The notes under the pieces were generated by a model that made no database searches, had not been told where the DNA came from, and saw only the letters and a program-made list of their open reading frames with translations. A program made the translations under genes and the position numbers. From Gyrodactylus bullatarudis (taxonomy: Eukaryota; Platyhelminthes; Monogenea; Gyrodactylidea; Gyrodactylidae), in NCBI GenBank assembly GCA_012064415.1, contig SSNU01000284.1, forward strand, positions 1 to 64,000: 64,000 nucleotides of DNA, in the 5' to 3' direction. This document shows positions 36,987-49,300 of this stretch, piece after piece. The first letter of the stretch is position 1. Every line of letters starts with the position of its first letter.

Positions 36987-37705
36987 AATTAATATGAAGA
37001 TGGGAATTTATGATTTTTACAAAATTATAAATTTTTTCATCAAGAAATCGAATTTGATCAAGATTTTTTGGAATCTAGATCGTAGGTTCCAGTTTCAGGA
37101 TCTAAAGAAAAAATTTGAAAAAAATCAAATTTTAAGAAAGTTATGACATATTTCAAATCTAGCGATGGCGCCGAATTCCCATTTTTTGAACTTTGAGTTG
37201 ATAATTTTTGTTGATTTAAAAGTGAGAGAGTGATCAAAAGTTGATTTTTAGGATCACGATTAGTCAAAGAAACCGATTATGACCATGAAAATTTCAATGG
37301 ACTCGCCAATTTCCAGGGATCTTGAATCATCAAAATTTCATCAATTTCAAACAGTGAAAATGTTTAAAAAATTAAAATTTGATTCTCACATGAAGATGGG
37401 CGGATTCTCAAAATCTGAATCAGCATATTTGATTTCTTTGACTAATCGTGATCCTAAAAATCAACTTTTGATCACTCTCTCACTTTTAAATCAACTCAAA
37501 GTTCAAAAAAATGGGAATTCGGCACCATCGCTAGATTTGAAATATGTCATAACTTTCTTAAAATTTGATTTTTTCAATTTTTTTCTTTAGATCCTGAAAG
37601 TGGAACCTACGATCTAGATTCCAAAAAATCTTGATCAAATTCGATTTCTTGATGAAAAAATTTATAATTTTGTAAAAATCATAAATTCCCATCTTCATAT
37701 TAATC
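36987..37705. repeat. Large hairpin, about 280-bp inverted arms
   Basis: The left arm (36987-37273) starts AATTAATATGAAGATGGGAA and the right arm (37434-37705) ends with its inverted copy; between them are AGCGATGGCGCCGAATTCCC and GGATCACGATTAGTC blocks, also mirrored. The near-identity of the arms suggests a recent foldback insertion. Overlapping open frames on both strands come from the symmetry. Confidence 0.65.
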
Positions 37706-38088
37706 AGGTGTAAAATTTAAAAAGAAAAATGAATGTCATTATTTGAATGTAATTAATTTGTATTAAAAATTCCATATATCAGATGACTGTTTTTCGAGAA
37801 ATGAAGAGAAAATTTTTTCAAGTAATTCATCTTTCATATTCTAGAAAAATATATTTTCCAGACTGCTTAGTAAAGAGCAAGTAATTCAGTCCATATTTCT
37901 GGTATCAAGATATTTACAGAATATATTTTTAACAGAAATATTGATTTCAATGAACATTCTCTAAAAGCAAATTAATCTACCCATCAGTTATGTCTGAAAT
38001 TGAAAGAAAAATGAGTTTCATAGAAATAAAACTGAAATTTTTCTTGAGAAAACATTAGTAGCTGAGGATCAAAAATAAGCTAAGTTGG

Positions 38089-38447
38089 TTGATATGAAAT
38101 TGGGAACCTATGATTTTTTCAGAAATGTCGATTTTTCATCAAGAATTCGAATACGTTAAAGATTTTTTGGAATCCTTCTCAAAATCTTGATTCTGTAAAA
38201 CCATTTTTGATAAGCCTCCAACTTTCGAATCTATAAAAAATTTCAGCTCAAAGTTCGAAAAAAATGGCGCCAAGCGGGAATTTGAAAAATGACAATATTT
38301 TTCATGAAAATAATTTTTTTCTTCAAATGGTAAAAGTGGGCAACATGAGTAGGATTCCAAAAATTCTTTAACATATTCGAATTCTTGATGAAAAAATCGA
38401 GATTTCTGTAAAAATCATAGATTCCAGACTTCATGTCAATTAGCTTT
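38089..38447. repeat. Hairpin repeat of the same foldback family
   Basis: The left arm (TTGATATGAAATTGGGAACC, then TCATCAAGAATTCGAATACG) is mirrored by the right arm, which ends GATTCCAGACTTCATGTCAA. The 90-bp arms enclose a spacer with TTCGAAAAAAATGGCGCCAA. Confidence 0.6.
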
Positions 38448-38828
38448 AGGTACATTCAATTTATTTTATTTAAAAATCAAAAATCTCTATGATAAAGTGG
38501 TTTAGCTTGGAAAAAAAGAAAAATAGATAAATAGCGAATATGGGAAAGGGAAATTTTGAATTCATGTGGAACATTGGAATAGAGAACAAGAAAACAAAGT
38601 TTAGACAGAAATTTTCGATTTTTCTTTCAAGTATACACAAAGGAAATTCAAGTGAAACTTAAAAACAATTAGGTTTAATCGCATTCTTTTCTTCTGATTG
38701 AACCATGTTTTTCATAAACAAAATTAATTTGATTCAGACCAAACATAAAAAAGAATAGACAGTACTTTCTTGATTCATGCATAAGAAAAGTGATGGAAAT
38801 GAAAGAAATTGGTCAACTTTTCAAAATT

Positions 38829-41800
38829 CTATTCTCCTTCTTGAGTTTGATTATATGACTTACTTGAGAGTTTTGGACGATGGGTTTGCTTCCTCTCCAA
38901 ATGTGTCGAATAACTAAAGAGGAGTTGATAGATAATTTCAAAAGATTTCTTTGCATTGAATATTTTGAATAGATTTATTTTCTGACTATCGACTTCAGAA
39001 TGCATACAAAATAGCGTAATACTACTAAAATTAACAAGACCTTGTTTCCAGGCAAAACTCAGAGATAACTCCTTCAAAACTAAAAATCAAATTCAACCAA
39101 GAAAAAATTCCATAACCAAGTATATCAACATTATAATTATTTTAAGGAAGGAATATTCAGAAAGGTTTTGATTACGAAAGGAAAACAAAAGAATTCTGGT
39201 AAACGTCATCATTTTGATCTTCATCGCTTATTACATTTAGCATATGCTTTATGTCTTTCGATCATAGCTAAATGAAAAAACTTTAAAGTTTGATTCTTTC
39301 ACCAAATCACTGAAAATATGATGATTAAAAAAATTTTATTAGAGTAAATTTTATGAATATGTTTTCTTTCACATAATTTCATCAGGGTCTTATTTATATT
39401 GAAATTCCCATCTACTGCTGAGTAATTTAAAATGAAATTTGGCCAATGAGAGGATTTATTTGAAAATTAATTGTTTCGAACACTCAGTTAATGCCAAAAG
39501 GATATCTTCTATCAACATTTCAGATTTTGAAGATTTAAGATAAAATTTAGAGACTCTTGATAGACCTGTTTTGTTTTCTAAATGTCAATGACAATCTTGA
39601 ACCTGGCTAACAAAATTATAGCATTATAGCAAACTTGAATAATTAGTGATATATTCTCAAAAAAGAAACATGAAAAAATTTTGGCTTGAACATAGAAGCT
39701 GAATATGATCTTTGGTATCGAGAGGATTAATAATGCAAATTCTTAGGATTATTTTTATAAATCAAACCGAAAACACATTACTTGCTAATAATTCTGTCTA
39801 AAATTTTTTTTTCAAGTGAAAATATAACAATTAAAAAGAAAAGTTACCTTCGCTGAGATGATTTCATTTCGTAAAGGTACTGAGTTTCCATATCACGTTC
39901 CTTCTCGGTCCTCCATCTGACTATAAAGAGTAGATGAAATTAGTTTATCACTATTCAATTGAGCTACATCAAATTCTTACATGCTGGTATCGATGGTTCA
40001 TGTGTATCTGGAAAGGAAAAGAGATATTTACTCATTTGATCCATTAATTATGATTTTTAGAATCTATTTTTTTGATCAATAAAATGGATTCAAAAAATAA
40101 AAATTCACAACCTTTTCCTAGGGGTAAGATGGAGTGTGTATGTGTTGAATAACACGAGAGAAAAGTTTTATTGATTTAATAATTTATCTCATCGAATAAA
40201 TTAATTTCATCATTAGTACGAATGCCTTTTTGGGCAACGACTCTGATAAATGATAAATTTGATGTAATCTGATAAGCGTAAATTCATCAAAAGTGTACTT
40301 TTGAATGATCAAATTACTGGAATTAGAAAAAATCTATCAGATCAATTTACATTTGCCAACAAAATACGCTTTAAAGCATTAATTCATACAAAGTTGGTTG
40401 AAATCAAGTTAGAATCTTTGATTTTTACAAATATTTTGTCTTTATTCATCAAGGAAAAATATTGGAAATACATTATTTTTAGGATTTTGGCGCCAAGTTG
40501 CCATTTTTTATTGATTTGAAAGTGATAAAATGGCCAAAAGAAGTTTTTCAGAACAGAAATTAATCATCATAGAAGCTATAAAAATGCTTTTTTTGCTAAT
40601 TTCAAAAAAGAACCAAGACATCATTTTGATAGCAGAGAACAAGCATAGAAGAATTTATTTGCTATTTTACCGACCATTTTATTCATCATATTCGAGTTCT
40701 TGATAAAAAAAAATTGTTTTTAATCTCGTTTCAATCTTAAGCTCTTGAGCGATCTCTTAAATTTTGAGAAACTAACCTTGAATCGAGTTATTATTTTTAT
40801 AAAAGATTCGATTATTTTCGAATGAATAATTCTAAAATTTGGGTAAGTATTAAAGTCGTTTTCTAAAAAAGGATTTCTTAAATTTTCGATTCTAGAAAGA
40901 AAAAACATTATCAAAATAGTAAATAAATCTATATATTTTTCGATAAAGAATGTAAACACGCTGAACAACTATCTTTGCTAGATGAAACTTTAATAGAAAG
41001 AGAAAAATTTGGAAAAGTGTACAGATCGAAAAAAGAGTTCAGTTCATGTTTACCTACATGTCAACAAGAAAGTATTATAAAGTTAAATGACTAATACTAC
41101 TAGCTAAAAATAAAGTTGATTTGTGACAACTATTGAAAAATTAGATAAAAAATATTCCTCATCAAATAAAATATCTAAATGAAAGATATGCCAGTAAAAC
41201 AATTTAATTTAATTATTGCCGGATAGAAAATATCATTTTATTAAAAAATTATTGAATTTTAATTCTGTAAAAAATATATTTTAGAGAATAAAAATGAATT
41301 TTGAATAGTTTTTGCAATAAATAAATAAAATTAGGGCTTTTTCATTTACTTTTTTGGAATTTAAAAGCACAAGAATAAACTCAAACTATTTTGTTTTAGA
41401 TAATTTTAGAAGAAGATTTATCTTCGAGCCAAATAATTCACAGGTGATGTAGATTTTAGATTGATAGATTGAACACTGATTTCTGGAATAAGCCTATGAA
41501 GAGGCCATTTCAATAACAAAGTTGATGTTCATTCACATCAAGGATTAAAAAATCCGTACAATCGAGTGCATTTTCACAAATTTACGCAAAATAAATATTT
41601 TTTTTTATTTTAAAAGCATAAACTATTTAAAAAGCCCATAAAACTCTTTTAATATCTATTGGATAGTATCTTATATTGGAAGGAAAATTTTCTGTGCCAT
41701 AAACTTTTGAATTATTTAAATTAATATTATATTGTTACATTTTCGAACATAATTTCTTAAGTATCTATATTTGTTAATTTCAATATAAGATCTATGTCTA

Positions 41801-44800
41801 ACAAAAAATTTTCACCATTATTGAAAGTATCTTGAAATTTATTGGACGAGACTCAAAGGGGTCAGGCAAGGGATTTTAACAAATTTTCTACTCCTCAATA
41901 TGGCATGTTTTTTATGAATATTGATTTAGAAATAAAAAATCTATTGGTAAATCAAATTATTTTTGATATTTCTAATTTCCACACCAAATTCTATCAGCTC
42001 TCAATTTCATTGCTACCAACTTCTTTTGTATGAATGTGTATTCGATAGGCCTTGAACATTGAGGGGTAAAATAAAATTTTGGGTAATGGTCGATACATAG
42101 TTGAAATCGATGAGACTAAGTTTGCCAGACGAAAATATAATCGTGGTCGTATTCTTAGAAATGAATGGGTCGTAGCCGCTCATGATCAAGATATCAAAAG
42201 TTTTTTATTGCAAGTTTTTACAGAGCCAATTCATTACCATTGATGTTGGAAATGTCAAATTCTGAATCTGCACCATCATAGGTAATTTATTTTTGATACA
42301 ACTTGTGAAACTTTTCTGATCAAGAATGATGAGCATTAAAATAATGTTTATTCTGTCAATAATTATTGATAGAATTATCTCTTGAACAAAGAGATATTTT
42401 TGGACAAATCATTTTTGAAGATCAAAAGAAATTGGCTCAAGACTGCGATTTGAGGCGAGAAAATATACTATCAATTCAAAAACTAAAAGGATAATGAAGG
42501 CTCAGTTTGGTGAGAGAATTCTAATAGATAAATCTTTACCTCAACACGACAATAAAAATGGAATTATTAATAATAATGAGATCAAGATAAATATTTCTTT
42601 CAAAATATAGTACAGTGGACTTTCTAAAAGAGGGAGGTGTATATGAAAAAAAGATGCGGCTAAAATCATTCTCTCTATTTATTATACTAGAGAATTAAAC
42701 AAAACAATTATGGCAATAATTTGATTGAATAGAAACAAAATAATATTTTACATTGAGGGATCAAAAGCATGAAATTTGTATGTAGAAAATCAATTGTTAG
42801 ATTAACAGATCAAAAGATGTAAATTTGATTTTACTTACGAGTAGTTTTCAGTTTGACTGAAAAATCTAAAATTATCAAGTTAGTTTTTATTTTATGAATA
42901 AACTAATGTGTAATCATTTTAATTACTCAAGCTTATTTTCGAAAATTGTAAAAAGTAAGAGTTGATTTTTCTCCAACTTTTGGTGAATAGTAAAATGAGA
43001 ATCATGTTTTTCACAAAAACCATAAAATATAGCCTTTAACTGAGTGGATTAAATTATTTTTTCTAAATACAATATGCTGGAAGAATACGGTAAAAATATT
43101 AGCATGTACAAGGGAACGGTGTAACATTTAGAGATCATGCAAGATATTTTATTACCCCAATAATAAATGTTAATCATTCAGTACTTTTACTTGTGATAGA
43201 AAAATTTATTATTAATGTCAAGAGAATAAAATAATTTGCCATAAGAAAAAAACAATGGAGAGACAAGCCTTTTTGTGATTATGACACGTGCACTAAAATT
43301 TGAGTAATTTACAAAACTCTACTTTCTAATAATTCATTTAAGTTTAATTCAGGTTAAAAATATTTAATCAAAATGATCGGAATGCGTGTGTATGTGTGGG
43401 CGAGGGGGAAAAGTTCAAATCTATCAAAATTAAGTACAACAAAGTGTGTTTTAATACAAAAATGTTAGATTGGAAAAGATAATAATGGAAGCACTCTTCT
43501 AATAACCTCCTTCATTTTTAATACATATTAATATGCATTATTATTAAATGTTGTTCATCTGCTTGTGTATTTATTTAGATTTGATCAAGTTATCATTATT
43601 ATAATTATTATTATTGTTAATCCAAATATTATATTGTACATTGTAGGTGCGGTATCATATTCGAAAGAAAAAATGTTTCGTGTACTTTATAATGAAATAT
43701 CCTTAATCGATGAGACTCTCTTTCGATTTTGTTTACATGGAAATATAAATACTTCATGCTTCACTAAGGTCTTATAAAAAGAGAAAGACATGTACATTTT
43801 CAAGGTACCAGAAAAGTAATAATTTTTCAAGATCCATATAATAAAAAATCATGTTCATAGCCCATTTATACTCTGTGGGCAAGAATTTTAAATGGAAAAT
43901 TAGAACAAGTTAGGAAATCAACATCATTAATTGCTTTCAATCAATAGAATTTAGAATAAAATTTATATTTTTAGACTCTGTTACCATGGTATTGATATTA
44001 TTATTTAGAAGAAGAATACGACATGTATTCGAAATATTGTGTAAATCCAAACTATTTTTATCAGCGTAATCTAAATGTTTTTTATTCCAATCTTAATTTT
44101 AATTTTCTTTCAAGTGATGAATTATATTATCAGAGTTATTACTCTAATAATTCTGATTACTATAACAATCCCTGTACTTTTTATAATCCTTATTCTTTAA
44201 GAAATACTACACCTTTCTCCCCCCCTTTCTTTTTCTGCAGATAGACCAATACAAGCCAGAAGACAACATAGTCAGGTAGCAATGGTATTGATAGTTTCCC
44301 CCAATGTAATAAATAAAATATTTCAGATCACTAGTTTTTAAAAATTTGAATCAAAAAGTTTTTTTCCACCAATCAATCAAGACATTCGTTATGAATGATT
44401 TTAATTTTAATAAAATTTAATGGAAAAACTAATGAAATCATGTCGGATGATAGAGACCTTAACCCTTGAATGTGAAATGTGTTCGGTAGTAGGAAGAAAA
44501 ATAAAATGAAATCTGAGCAGGAATTGAGATGATGTTATTTATAAAATTCTTATTTGAGATTACGTGCAAGCAGAGAAAACTATATTATAAGGCTTAACCT
44601 TTTCGGTGCCGAGACCTCTTCACAATTTTTATAAAAACCAAAATTTAGCTATGAAGATACCAAGTTATTTGGCCAAAAAATGCAAGTTCACATTGTGGGC
44701 TTCAATTTAAACTTTAATTGGTCCAGAAACCTATCAAACTGGTAGAGTTATGAAGGTTATATTGGAAAATGGACATATATGTCCGAAAGAGTTAAAATTA

Positions 44801-46153
44801 GCTTGGGTTTGTTGTTGATAAAGTTAAAAGAATTAGGACTTGATTATGAGATTAAGAATCTCAAAACTAGAATAATCAGATTATGCTTCGGACTTTGATC
44901 TAGTCTCTTTCTTTTATGGTTTTTAACTTCTTCTTTAAAATCATCACGAATTCAAAACTTGAAGCAGTAATTTACGTACCCCTACTCAATACTCCATATT
45001 CCTTATCTTAAAATATCAAAAGAATAATCTTTTCAAAACAAAACAAACTATTTCAGATTAACAAAAAGATTTGACTCAATGTCCTTTTTAAAAAAATGAA
45101 TCTTATTTTTAGTTATGCTCTTTTTGTTGCTTTTTAAACTTGAATAATCAAAAAGAAAAAGAACATTTTTTAAATTATTCATGGAATCAACTCACTTTTT
45201 TTCTTTGAAACTATCTTTTTCAGTTTGAAAACTCTCTTCTCAAATGGTGAGAGATCTGCCAACTTGGTGTATAATTCAAATTTTTTTGTTATGATGGAAT
45301 TTCGATTATCAATTAAACTTTGATTCTCAAGGGAAAATTCCTGATATTGTGATTCACGTTCAGCAACTTGATGATTTATTTTTTGTGAAACGATTTCTAG
45401 GGATGACAATTGGGAATTTAAATCAATTAAATCTAGTATGATAAGCTCTTTATCGGACAATTTCGGAGGAATAGGTGCTCGTCGTTTGCATGTACTGTAA
45501 ATAGATGAAGTCCCATCGTAAATAGGTTCTTCAATCATCGAATACTTCTTTTTAGCCATGTAAGGAGTGAATTTGCCTATTTCAGGCTCTGAAATATTTG
45601 GATCACTGGCTGGTTCACTAAAGAAAAAGTTCTTCTTCTTTTCTAGAACTTTCCTAAAATGTGGAGTCGTTTCTCGATCATCATCTTCCTCTTGGTCAGT
45701 ATCGCTGCCGAAAGGATTAAAATTGTGATTTTTTGATTTGAATAACGGAAATTTATTTATATCTTTTACAGAGGCTGGTGGCATATCCATGTTAACTCCA
45801 CTATCTTTATCTGTTTTGTCGATATTTTCTATTTCATTAGTTGGATTATGCTTTGGTTGACTATTGACATAAACTGATTCATCTGGTAAAGGTTCATTAT
45901 AAAGAGAATCATCATTAAAGTCATCTGCAAAGGGATTTTTGTAAGAAGGATAAATTTCTTCTTCCTCTCTTGTAACTGCACAGTTATTATTATTAGTATT
46001 AGCTTTTGGTAAGTTTTCTTCACTTGGTTCTTCTGATTCAAGTTCAAATGGCGCAATATCCAAGTGTATAATACGAGCAGTTGTATTAAACTCTATTCCA
46101 TCAAGCTCATAGCTTATAGGATAAAGCTCTACACTAATAGGATCAACTGACAT
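38829..46153 (-). CDS. bMERB-domain protein with NPF motifs (EHBP1/MICAL-like Rab effector)
   Basis: Exons 46153-45196, 42865-42839 (27 nt), 40007-39981 (27 nt), 39920-39848 and 38913-38829 all join in phase to 389 residues. Exon 1 has an acidic N-terminal half with two NPF motifs (KNPFADDFND and FNPFGSD), which bind EH domains. KRRAPIPPK follows, then a helical heptad stretch from DKELIILDLIDLNSQLSSL to about residue 319, typical of bMERB (DUF3585) Rab-binding domains. The first exon's frame would stop five codons past GTGAGT, and using that donor leads to the small exons (DMETQYLYEMKSSQR, THLERKQTHRPKLS). EHBP1 and MICAL-like proteins link Rab8/10/35-type GTPases to EHD membrane recycling. 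C2, CH and LIM domains are absent here. A donor (GTAAGT) at 38863 allows an alternative 3' end. Confidence 0.6.
44009..44279 (+). CDS. Candidate 3'-terminal exons of a plus-strand gene
   Basis: Exon 44009-44040 (after TTATTTAG, before GTAAAT) and exon 44241-44279 (after a strong pyrimidine tract ending TTTTTCTGCAG) join to read EEYDMYSKYC and then IDQYKPEDNIVR, followed by a stop. AATAAA signals follow at 44308-44317. This could be the end of the Cys/His-rich gene at 18-27 kb; that would need another exon of 3n+1 nt, which I did not find. The exons lie inside an intron of the minus-strand bMERB gene. The unspliced Tyr/Asn-rich frame here is not preferred. Confidence 0.3.
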
Positions 46154-46358
46154 ATCGTTAGAAAATTATCAAACACAAGTCGAAAATGTTGATCAAACTA
46201 ATATGTCAGCATGCACACGAGAGGTATTCCTTTTTATAATATTTTCAAAATCAGAATCTAGTATAACAAAAACTGTTGCTCTGTTCTTGTGGTTGTGTTT
46301 TAGCTAGATGATTTTTCAAAATTTTATCATAAATTTTTTTCAAGTTATTTTTAATTAA
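46154..46358. promoter_or_regulatory. Divergent promoter region, bMERB gene / NRDE2
   Basis: 205 bp separate the two start codons. It is AT-rich with a few GC patches (GCATGCACACGAGAGG near 46210). No defined core element is recognised. The spacing implies a shared bidirectional promoter. Confidence 0.4.
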
Positions 46359-49300
46359 ATGTTTGCGGCTGGTACACATCTAGATGATGATAAGGAAGAA
46401 AGTAATAAAGATTGGCAGTTTAGTTCGACTTTTGATTCAAAAAACTTCTTAAAGCATCAAAAATCAGAAGAAGAAAAGAAATTATCTCAGAATGTTTTCT
46501 TATCATCTGTGAAAAAGAAGGCAAAAAAGAAGAGAAAAGCTCCTCGAGATGAACATTTGGATTTTAAAAAGGTTTTTATCGAGGATATGCCATTCTTGAA
46601 GGATCATGAAGCATTTAGAATTGACAAGAGCTGCGATAAGAATATTTACGATTATAAGTCTATTTATGAGGGATATGTACCAAAGTATAGACCTAATCGT
46701 TATGCCAATATTCTTGGTCTGAGTAATGTAACTTTGGATTCTTTTACCGAGAGAGATAATGAAAAATTCTTGCAAGAATTCAAAGATTATCGATATTTTA
46801 GTAAAAAATTTGTCAAAAGTTTCAAAAAGGATCTGGGTAAAACAATAATCTCAGATTCATCCTTGTCAAAATCAGAAAATATTTCAGATTTCATACCGAT
46901 AACAACTCCTCTAATGATAAAAGAGCCCACATCTGAAGAAACTTTGGTCCAAAAATGTTCAAAATTGATTGCTAATCTAAATGAAAAAGTTATGAACAAC
47001 CCAAGAAATCTTCAGAATTGGTTTGACTTGATGGATTGTCATCTCTATCGAGGTCACTTGCAAAATGGTCTAAATATGGACTCAGAAAATCTAATCCTTA
47101 CAGTTTTTTCGGAAATCAATGCCTTTATTGAACGAGCTCTGCGAAGTCATCCGGGTTCCTTGAAATTGCGTCTCCTATCAGTTAGACTTAGTGAAACAGT
47201 CCTTCCACTAATATTCCAGGGACGAGCCAACATTAAGAGAACTTCTCTTTCGATAACAGATGAGCAACTAGATCGTGATTGGTCTCAATTGGTATTTACA
47301 TATCCTCAAGAGGTTTCTGTTTGGAGAGGTTATATTGCCTTTCTTAAGAATCGTCAAATAGCCTCTATCTCTTCGAGTAACAATGCTTTATTTAGTTCAA
47401 ATCAGAACGTAATTCAAGGCCAATACTTGGGAGCTATGCACTTTCAAAAAATCAATGCTGCCTATAAAAGGGCATTCACTACACTCTCAAATATCCTGAC
47501 AGGCCGAACAGTATCACATAAACCATGTCCAAATACTCCTCTACAGGTAATTGATTTATTCACTGAATATTGCCAATGGCTCAGAGATGCTGGTCATACC
47601 GAGAAAGCATTAGCAAATTGGCAAGCTGCAATAGAATTTAACTGTTTTTTGCCGCCATCTCTATATGATGAAGCTTTGATTTCCTCCAAATCATATAGTA
47701 ATCCCAGTGGAGGTCTCATGAACATAATCAATCATGATTTGATATGGAAGAATTTTCAGGTAATAATAGCTGTTTAGTGTCATCTCTTCAAATTTGATTT
47801 AATATTATAATTTTTATTTTAGGAATTTTGGCAAGACAAGTCGGCCTTCAAGTATCCCCATCCAGAAGCTCGTGGCTGGTCTATTTGGTTCGAGAATCGA
47901 GGTAAAAACTATGAACATATCCCTGAAGATTGTCCTGCTACCTCAAACAATTTTGCAGACATCCAACAAGCCTTATCAATGACCAATGATGTGGAATCAT
48001 CCAAAAAAGGTGACTAATTTGGTTCAATGCATTCGAGAAAGCATAATGCACGTTCTTTTGAAAATCCACTAAGATTGAAGACATCTCTTGAAATAATAAT
48101 TTTGGCCATTTTTAGAGTCTTAAAATGGTCATTTTTGCGCTAATATCTCCTTAAATACTCAGGTATTCTGAAACATTATAAAAATTTCAATCTTAGCGAT
48201 CATTTTTGAAAATTTTTTTCTGTGGATCCTTTAGAGTTAATTTTTTAACTCGGGATCAAAATTCATATTTATCGAAAAATCAACAGCTCAGTAGAATCAT
48301 ATCCAGAGCTTCATGAATAAAAACTTGATTAGGTTTAAAACTGATGAGAATATTACGAGTGGATAATTCTGAACTTTTCTTTTAGTTTGGAACACTTGCC
48401 AGTCAAATGGAGAGAGTGTTGTTAGTCAGGTGGAAGATTTCCTCATGAAACAGGTGAACTTGGATAAAATCAACTTGTTCGAGACAGTAACATCAACTAG
48501 TGCATCATACGAAGAATTATTGTCTGTAAAGAATAATCTGAAATCGTCCCTGGCCTCAAGAGATGTCTTAACCAAATCGAGTAGTCTCAATGCTTCAGTT
48601 AGCCATAAACATGCACTCCTCAGAGGTCAATGCTGGCTTGGTTTGGAGAGGGCTCGAGATTTAGCTTATCAATTGCCCTACAATTTGATAAGCTCTAATG
48701 ATAGTAAGTTAATCATTACATGACCCCAGTCGAAACCAGTAGAAAGCAGTGACGATCTAAATAAAGGTATTCTCGATGAAAAAATGAGTTTTTCCATCAA
48801 GGTCTCAACATTTTCTAAAGATTCTTTGGAAACCGATTCAAAAGGCACACTTTCACTGATTTAAGAAAAAATTCAAAAAAATATCTTTTAGGAAAATTTT
48901 TTAAGACTTTGGGTTTCGAGTTAACGCGGTTTTTCCATTTTTAAACTTTGATTTGAAATTTTTTTTAATTTCAAGGTGTAAGAGGAATCTAACGTTATTT
49001 TTCAAGATAGATAAGGAAAACAAAAATGATCGTTGAGAATTTAGGAAACACACCATTATCGTGCGAAAATGTCATTTTTCAACAATTTTTACTACTTGAA
49101 AATTAATAAATTCAGATGATAAGTTTTAAAAAACATGAAATTTTGACAGAATGTTTGTTAGATCAAAATAAAATGATTCTAAAAAATTTAGCCTATAAAT
49201 TTCGAGAGATATTTGATTTTTTGTTCAACCAGTGGAACACAACACTTTCTTGAGCGGTATTTTGAACTTGAAGATACTTGAAATACTTTGCTCATTCCTC

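Larger units (their letters stand above)
26920..38828. other. Gene-poor 12-kb stretch with AT-rich repeats
   Basis: I found no gene here. It may be the large intron of the plus-strand Cys/His-rich gene if the terminal exons at 44 kb belong to it. Recognisable contents are a tRNA-like block near 27125-27190 (minus), a divergent repeat at about 30650-31260, members of the AATTGACATGAAGATG family near 33880, 34430 and 36985-38447, and poly-purine tracts. Short open frames (28960, 31444, 33416, 35016) show no recognisable content. Confidence 0.5.

Noticed and set aside
40301..40519. 72-codon plus-strand frame
   Set aside because: It contains the foldback-family motif (GAATCTTTGATTTTTACA), so it is repeat sequence.
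44023..44244. Tyr/Asn-rich open frame of 73 codons
   Set aside because: Most of it lies between a good donor (44041) and a very strong acceptor (44240); the composition is what AT-rich DNA gives by chance.
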